A stretch of DNA of 7,465 nucleotides, taken from positions 544,429 through 551,893 of the forward strand of contig NZ_AP018316.1 in the NCBI RefSeq assembly GCF_002368115.1, given 5' to 3'. This DNA comes from Dolichospermum compactum NIES-806 (GTDB taxonomy: Bacteria; Cyanobacteriota; Cyanobacteriia; Cyanobacteriales; Nostocaceae). Below, in pieces: positions 3,916 through 7,465 of this stretch. The first letter of the stretch is position 1. Each line of letters opens with the position of its first letter. The notes under the pieces are model-generated. The model did not search any database. It worked only from the letters and a program-made list of their open reading frames with translations, and was not told where the DNA came from. The position numbers and the translations under genes were made by a program.

Positions 3916-6591
3916 TCATACAGCACCTTTACGAATCATCTCAAATCCATATACATAGATATCCGCAAATTTATAGCGTTGATCTTTCTCGCGCAATTGA
4001 ATAATACCGATTTCAGTTAAAAAAGAAGCAAATTCTTCAAAGTCTGCTATATCATGTGCTGATTCTTGCCATATGCTATGTAATTCTTCTTTAGGTAAAA
4101 GAGCTGGTTTCTGCTTGAGAGAGTCAAAAAATTTAGTCAAATGACGATATTCTTCTTTGATTTCATCACAACGTTTTTCTGATGCTTTTTTCAATCCCAT
4201 TTCTAAAGATTTACTGCGTAATAAACGATCTGTTGGTGTTTGAATTGATGATTTTCCTTGATAGCTTAATTCTTGTTCTTTTGCACCTGTTAATAATATA
4301 CTTAAACTACGAGGAAAAGTAGTACCACTAGAATCAGTTAATCTTTCATAAACCCATCTGGATAAATATTTAGCTTTGTCTCCTCTTCTGCGACGACTTC
4401 CCCAAAGCAATTCTAAAGCTTTATCAATTGTATCTTCAGTAGTTTGATCAATTGCATCTTCAGCAATAGGAGAAAATCTATTTACCAAATCCTTAAAATC
4501 TGGAGATTGTATTGATTGACGCAAAGCTAATCTTAAAAAGTCAACCCTAGTCCATTGTAAAATAATATCGCGTCCAGTAAAATGACTTTTATTGTCAAAA
4601 ATTAAACGATTCCATATATCTTCTCTCAAGAAAATCTTAAATCTAATTTCTGTTAGGCGATTTGCATCACAAGATTGAACTAATTGAAATAATCCAGATA
4701 ATGCTGATTGTCTTACTTCTCCTGCTTCAGGAAAATCTTCATCTAAATCATCATAAAGAAACCAGATTTTCTGAGATTTATTTTTGGCTTCTTCATGAAT
4801 GATAATGTTAATGGTATCATTGACTATTTCACTTAGTATAGCGTTAGTAGATAATTCTAACAAAACTTGATTGTACTCAGATTGCCATTTTCCTTTAGGT
4901 AAATTATTGATAATATTTTTCAGTTCACTAAATTTTTCACCTTTCCTATTTTTAGGAAAATTACATAAATTTTCCTGATGACATCTAAGGAGTAAATAAG
5001 CTCTCCAGAAAGCCTCCCATGTGCCACCCTGCTGCTGTAAATTTTCATGAATAAATTGGAATTGTCCACGAGTCGGACGACTTTCCTGATATCTACCATG
5101 TGCAGACAAAAATACAGTATTATCTAATCTACCACGAGCTAGTTTTTGAGCATCACTTTTATATTTGAGAAAAAGCCAATATAGAGCAGTTTTACCTGTT
5201 CCTTTTCTACCTCTAATTAAACAAGTTGCATGATCTAAAAATTTCTCAAAATCATTGGTACGCTGGAATAGGAGGGTGAAATCCTGTTTTTGATCTGTAT
5301 CCGCAGCATTTACTTCAGGAAATTGCAAGCTTTTGATAATTTTCCAGCGTGTTTCTGAATTAGTTAAAATATTTGTTCTGTCAATTTCATCAGTTTCTTC
5401 ATCAATTAAATTGACAATTTTATTATAGTAATCTAGTAAGGCTCTTACAGGGTAATTATCAGCTAAAGCAATGGGTTGAAGATAGGGAATTACTAAAGGT
5501 TCTGGTAGTTCTAATGGATCATTATCATCTATTTCAAATTCTTCATCTGTGGATATTTTTATTTGATCTAGAAAAGATTTATAAATCTCGTTTACTTTGT
5601 CAAGTTTGCTAATATCAGGAACAGGAGAAAAAATAAAATTGATAGATAAATTTTTTAGAGTGTTTAGTGAGCGCAATAGTAATTCGATACCTTGTTTATT
5701 TTGTTCATTAGGAAAAAGAAAAATAATTGCTTCATCAGCAGCTTGAATTAATGATAAAGATCCCCATTGATTAATTCCTGTTCTGGAATCAATTAAAATA
5801 ATATCTGGTTTTAATTGTTCGTAAATTTCCCGCTTGAAAACAGTCCAAAGATTTTGATCTCCATCAATAACAGTATTAGCATGAAGATCATCAACTTTAG
5901 AAATATAATCAAGACTAAGACAACCAGCAGGAACAACAAATAATCTTCCTTTAGCGTTTGGTATTCTTACTTCACCAAATATTTCAGTAATGGAAATATT
6001 CGGCTTTATTCCTTCTGGTAAATAGGAACGTTCATAAAAATAGTCAACAATTCCATATTTTGGTTGTGGTTGCAGGTTAAAAGCCGTACTTAGACCAGGT
6101 GCTTCTAAATCTAAATCTACAGCCACAACTTTACGTCCCCGCATTGCTAAAATCCAAGCAACATGAGTTAATGCTGTAGTGCGTCCTACTCCTCCTTTAA
6201 AGGAATAAAATGTTACTGTTCTGGGTAGACTAAGTTCGCGCTGAGGTGCTGTTGCTTGGTTTTGTGGGTTTGCTGCTTGGATAGCTAAATCTTGCCAAGT
6301 ATGTATTGATGCTGGATCAAAAATCTGTGGTGGTGAAATATTAAGTGATTCAGCTTCTTGAAGTGTATATAGTGAGAGAAAACCAGGAGATAAATGAGGA
6401 ACTTGTGATTGAAGTAAGTTAGAAATTTGTTCTTTACGTTGAGGAATAGATAAACTTATAAAGCGATCGCTTACAATAGTTAAATTTAATAAACCAGATG
6501 TAGAAATATTTACATCAACCCATTCTTGTGAATTCTGTACATACTCGGTTTTAATCTGCTGTTTTAGCAAAGACTGCCAATTTTCCTGCAT
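3916..6591 (-). CDS. Large dual-ATPase protein: ParA/MinD-like domain fused to STAND/KAP-like P-loop ATPase
   Basis: This 891-aa soluble protein appears to have four parts. (1) Residues 1-90 may be BolA-like: a strand ending LTIVSDRF, then SLSIPQRKEQISNLL, then FLSLYTLQEAES. (2) A SIMIBI ParA/MinD-type ATPase lies at about 125-390, with the deviant Walker A FKGGVGRTT (131-139), DLDLEAPG (159-166) and switch II IDSRTG (267-272). The P-loop lysine is replaced by Arg137, while the signature Lys132 is kept. (3) A second P-loop ATPase lies at about 435-760, with Walker A GRKGTGKT (461-468), Walker B WFLYDDLDE (610-618) and FLREDIWNRL (654-663), resembling the Sll1717-like/STAND/KAP group. (4) The C-terminal segment at about 830-891 has winged-helix character. 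No membrane segment is seen. A strong Shine-Dalgarno (AGAGGTGAT) fixes the start. It is co-transcribed with the HEPN-like gene 12 nt upstream. The function is unknown; a sensor-switch role in a conflict system is inferred. Confidence 0.88.
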   Translation of the reverse strand: MQENWQSLLKQQIKTEYVQNSQEWVDVNISTSGLLNLTIVSDRFISLSIPQRKEQISNLLQSQVPHLSPGFLSLYTLQEAESLNISPPQIFDPASIHTWQDLAIQAANPQNQATAPQRELSLPRTVTFYSFKGGVGRTTALTHVAWILAMRGRKVVAVDLDLEAPGLSTAFNLQPQPKYGIVDYFYERSYLPEGIKPNISITEIFGEVRIPNAKGRLFVVPAGCLSLDYISKVDDLHANTVIDGDQNLWTVFKREIYEQLKPDIILIDSRTGINQWGSLSLIQAADEAIIFLFPNEQNKQGIELLLRSLNTLKNLSINFIFSPVPDISKLDKVNEIYKSFLDQIKISTDEEFEIDDNDPLELPEPLVIPYLQPIALADNYPVRALLDYYNKIVNLIDEETDEIDRTNILTNSETRWKIIKSLQFPEVNAADTDQKQDFTLLFQRTNDFEKFLDHATCLIRGRKGTGKTALYWLFLKYKSDAQKLARGRLDNTVFLSAHGRYQESRPTRGQFQFIHENLQQQGGTWEAFWRAYLLLRCHQENLCNFPKNRKGEKFSELKNIINNLPKGKWQSEYNQVLLELSTNAILSEIVNDTINIIIHEEAKNKSQKIWFLYDDLDEDFPEAGEVRQSALSGLFQLVQSCDANRLTEIRFKIFLREDIWNRLIFDNKSHFTGRDIILQWTRVDFLRLALRQSIQSPDFKDLVNRFSPIAEDAIDQTTEDTIDKALELLWGSRRRRGDKAKYLSRWVYERLTDSSGTTFPRSLSILLTGAKEQELSYQGKSSIQTPTDRLLRSKSLEMGLKKASEKRCDEIKEEYRHLTKFFDSLKQKPALLPKEELHSIWQESAHDIADFEEFASFLTEIGIIQLREKDQRYKFADIYVYGFEMIRKGAV
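6463..6470. repeat. HIP1 octamer
   Basis: GCGATCGC lies near the 5' end of the dual-ATPase gene. Its presence here suggests the operon has spent time in a HIP1-rich cyanobacterial genome. Confidence 0.85.
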
Positions 6592-6594
6592 TTG

Positions 6595-6603
6595 ATCACC
6601 TCT
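6595..6603 (-). promoter_or_regulatory. Strong Shine-Dalgarno of the dual-ATPase gene
   Basis: On the minus strand AGAGGTGAT precedes the ATG at 6591 by 3 nt (AGGTG core about 6 nt away) and fills the 12-nt gap after the upstream stop. This fixes the start codon and supports translation as a coupled second cistron. Confidence 0.8.
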
Positions 6604-7035
6604 TTAAAGTGTAGCGATTTGCTCCTGTAACCAACGAATAAGGTTCTGATATGCGTCGAACCAAAGTTGATAACTTTCATCATTAGGCTCAAGTCCAGAA
6701 TAGCGCAAATCTATGAAATGTTGGCTCATTGGGTTCTCAACTGTGTTGAGCCATTCCATAACATCTGGAAACCTTTCAATTCTAGATCGAAGTCGATTAT
6801 GTCGTCTCAACGCCTCATCGTATTTGTGTCCCGGATTTTTGATTGTATGTCCAGGATTATTAGAACTTGTTTTCCATTCTCGACTCGCGCCATTTGGTAA
6901 AGTAGCAAAAATCATCGCTTTTAATAAACATTCGATGGTTACACCACCAAAGTGCATAGCCCCAACTTTCCTTACAGGATGCAGTGTTTCAGTATCAGTA
7001 TGGCGCTCCATAAAAGCTGCCTGGTAATCTTCCAT
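6604..7035 (-). CDS. HEPN-like helical protein, first gene of the dual-ATPase operon
   Basis: This is a 143-aa soluble, mainly helical protein. The segment HFGGVTIECLLKAMI (28-42) matches the typical HEPN second helix (a small-residue face, then ECxLKA). PGHKYDEALRRHN (68-80) resembles the H-D/E-L helix that follows, LRYSG (110-114) sits where HEPN proteins carry the R-Y-containing last segment, and an amphipathic helix closes the protein. The ribonuclease motif R-x4-6-H is not seen after Arg111, so it may be a non-catalytic or divergent HEPN, or the assignment may be wrong. HEPN proteins often act as toxins or RNases paired with a regulatory partner. The stop lies 12 nt before the dual-ATPase start, so the two should form one operon. 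A TATACT (7071-7066, minus strand) about 30 nt upstream could be its -10. No clear Shine-Dalgarno is seen. Confidence 0.72.
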   Translation of the reverse strand: MEDYQAAFMERHTDTETLHPVRKVGAMHFGGVTIECLLKAMIFATLPNGASREWKTSSNNPGHTIKNPGHKYDEALRRHNRLRSRIERFPDVMEWLNTVENPMSQHFIDLRYSGLEPNDESYQLWFDAYQNLIRWLQEQIATL

Positions 7036-7065
7036 ACTTGTTAGACTTAAAATTCAAGCTTTATC

Positions 7066-7071
7066 AGTATA
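7066..7071 (-). promoter_or_regulatory. Possible -10 box for the HEPN/dual-ATPase operon
   Basis: Minus-strand TATACT matches TATAAT at 5 of 6 positions, about 30 nt before the ATG at 7035. The sequence 15-17 nt further upstream (TTAAAA/GCTTAA) is a weak -35, so this is a tentative promoter. Confidence 0.3.
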
Positions 7072-7219
7072 TTATTAAATTAGGATTTTTAAGCTAAAAA
7101 TTAAGCATTAACAACAAAAAACAGCCAACCCTTTCCAGAAACAGCGATTATTCAAACTCGAATGGCAAACACCCAAGATTATTGGGAAAGAATTGATTAG
7201 AACTAAATAGGAGGCAGGT

Positions 7220-7354
7220 ATGGCGTGGATATTTAGTTTATCAGCAGAGTGTGGCTCTGATGAAAACAGTGCTAAGAAATTTGCTCAATATTTTGGGGAA
7301 ATAAGAGGGTATCAATGGTTACTTTTGAAGTCTACTATATATGTGTGTCGGTAA
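7220..7354 (+). CDS. Small hypothetical protein (44 aa), possible gene remnant
   Basis: The frame from the ATG at 7220 to the TAA at 7352-7354 encodes 44 aa (MAWIFSLSAECGS..., ending STIYVCR). An ideal Shine-Dalgarno AGGAGG (7209-7214) lies 5 nt before the ATG, the strongest ribosome-binding match on this strand. The composition (two Trp, two Cys, mixed charge, FAQYFGEIRGYQW in the middle) looks like real protein rather than noise, but I recognise no family. The abrupt end, followed by repeat-rich DNA, suggests the N-terminus of a longer gene that has lost its remainder. It is divergent from the HEPN operon with a 184-nt spacer. Confidence 0.4.
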   Translation: MAWIFSLSAECGSDENSAKKFAQYFGEIRGYQWLLLKSTIYVCR

Positions 7355-7382
7355 GTTGAATTGAAACTGGATATTCTCTCCG

Positions 7383-7400
7383 CGCCTCTGCGCCTCTGCG
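7383..7400. repeat. Octamer tandem CGCCTCTG x2
   Basis: CGCCTCTG at 7383-7390 and 7391-7398, followed by CG, makes the GCGCCTCTGCGCCTCTGCG word I recognise as a dispersed repeat in cyanobacterial intergenic regions. The surrounding stretch (7355-7465) is otherwise without a gene. Confidence 0.65.
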
Positions 7401-7465
7401 TGCAAGAAAAAACAGCCACCTCCGTAAAGGAAGCAGCCGTTTTCAAACTAGTGAATTACAGAGAA

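Noticed and set aside
6667..7027. Plus-strand open frames of 77 and 104 codons
   Set aside because: They lie antisense to the HEPN-like gene, have no recognisable motifs and no good start signal, and are best explained as shadows.
7105..7200. Short open stretch ending MANTQDYWERID-stop
   Set aside because: It has only 12 codons after the ATG and no Shine-Dalgarno. It could be a gene remnant, but there is too little to support a call.
7116..7418. Direct repeat AAAAAACAGCCA at 7116-7127 and 7407-7418
   Set aside because: A 12-nt A-rich repeat in AT-rich DNA is plausible by chance. There is no element between the copies beyond the small frame, so I do not call an insertion.
7407..7454. Possible minus-strand terminator with TGGCTGTTTTTT
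   Set aside because: The only stem (CTTCC against GGAGG) is 5 bp with a wobble, and the flanking GGCTG words are direct, not inverted, repeats.
1..7465. CRISPR array, tRNA or rRNA
   Set aside because: No regularly spaced repeats of 25-40 nt, no cloverleaf and no rRNA-like sequence were seen on either strand.

Overview
The window looks like the chromosome of a filamentous (Nostocales-type) cyanobacterium. The evidence is three HIP1 octamers (GCGATCGC at 1039-1046, 2164-2171 and 6463-6470), short tandem heptamers and octamers of the kind scattered through Nostoc/Anabaena intergenic DNA, an AT-rich base composition, and genes that read as typical cyanobacterial orthologues (a ComFB protein, a SigG-type ECF sigma factor). 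No tool was run; all family names come from reading motifs.

Left half (1-3075): a conserved-looking envelope and signalling neighbourhood. A ComFB-family cyclic-dinucleotide receptor (+, 42-578) is followed by a convergent L,D-transpeptidase (-, 685-1368). A 315-nt divergent spacer then leads to a two-gene sigma/anti-sigma operon: the ECF sigma factor SigG (+, 1684-2340) and a one-pass membrane anti-sigma factor (+, 2457-2918). A perfect-looking hairpin terminator at 3040-3074 closes the operon. Upstream of sigG is an excellent match to an RpoE/ECF promoter (GGAACTT-N16-TCTAA), which suggests positive autoregulation. The theme is cell-wall remodelling and envelope stress.

Middle (3076-3915): a decayed region. 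A 123-bp MITE-like fold-back element (3162-3284) abuts the broken 3' end of a radical SAM gene (-, 3283-3666). The element's terminal bases appear to supply two of the three bases of the stop codon, and nothing resembling the missing two-thirds of the gene is seen beyond it. A 249-nt AT-rich gap follows.

Right half (3916-7465): a compact two-gene operon on the minus strand. A 143-aa HEPN-like helical protein (7035-6604) is followed after 12 nt, with a strong Shine-Dalgarno in the gap, by an unusual 891-aa protein (6591-3916). That protein carries a short N-terminal domain that may be BolA-like, a ParA/MinD-type ATPase with an altered KGGVGRT P-loop, a second STAND/KAP-like P-loop ATPase and a C-terminal winged-helix-like segment. 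HEPN partners and KGGxGR-type ATPases both recur in bacterial conflict and signalling systems, so this pair is the best candidate here for an undescribed system; its function is not shown by the sequence. Right of it (7036-7465) there is no long gene, only one 44-codon reading frame with an ideal ribosome binding site and short cyanobacterial repeats.
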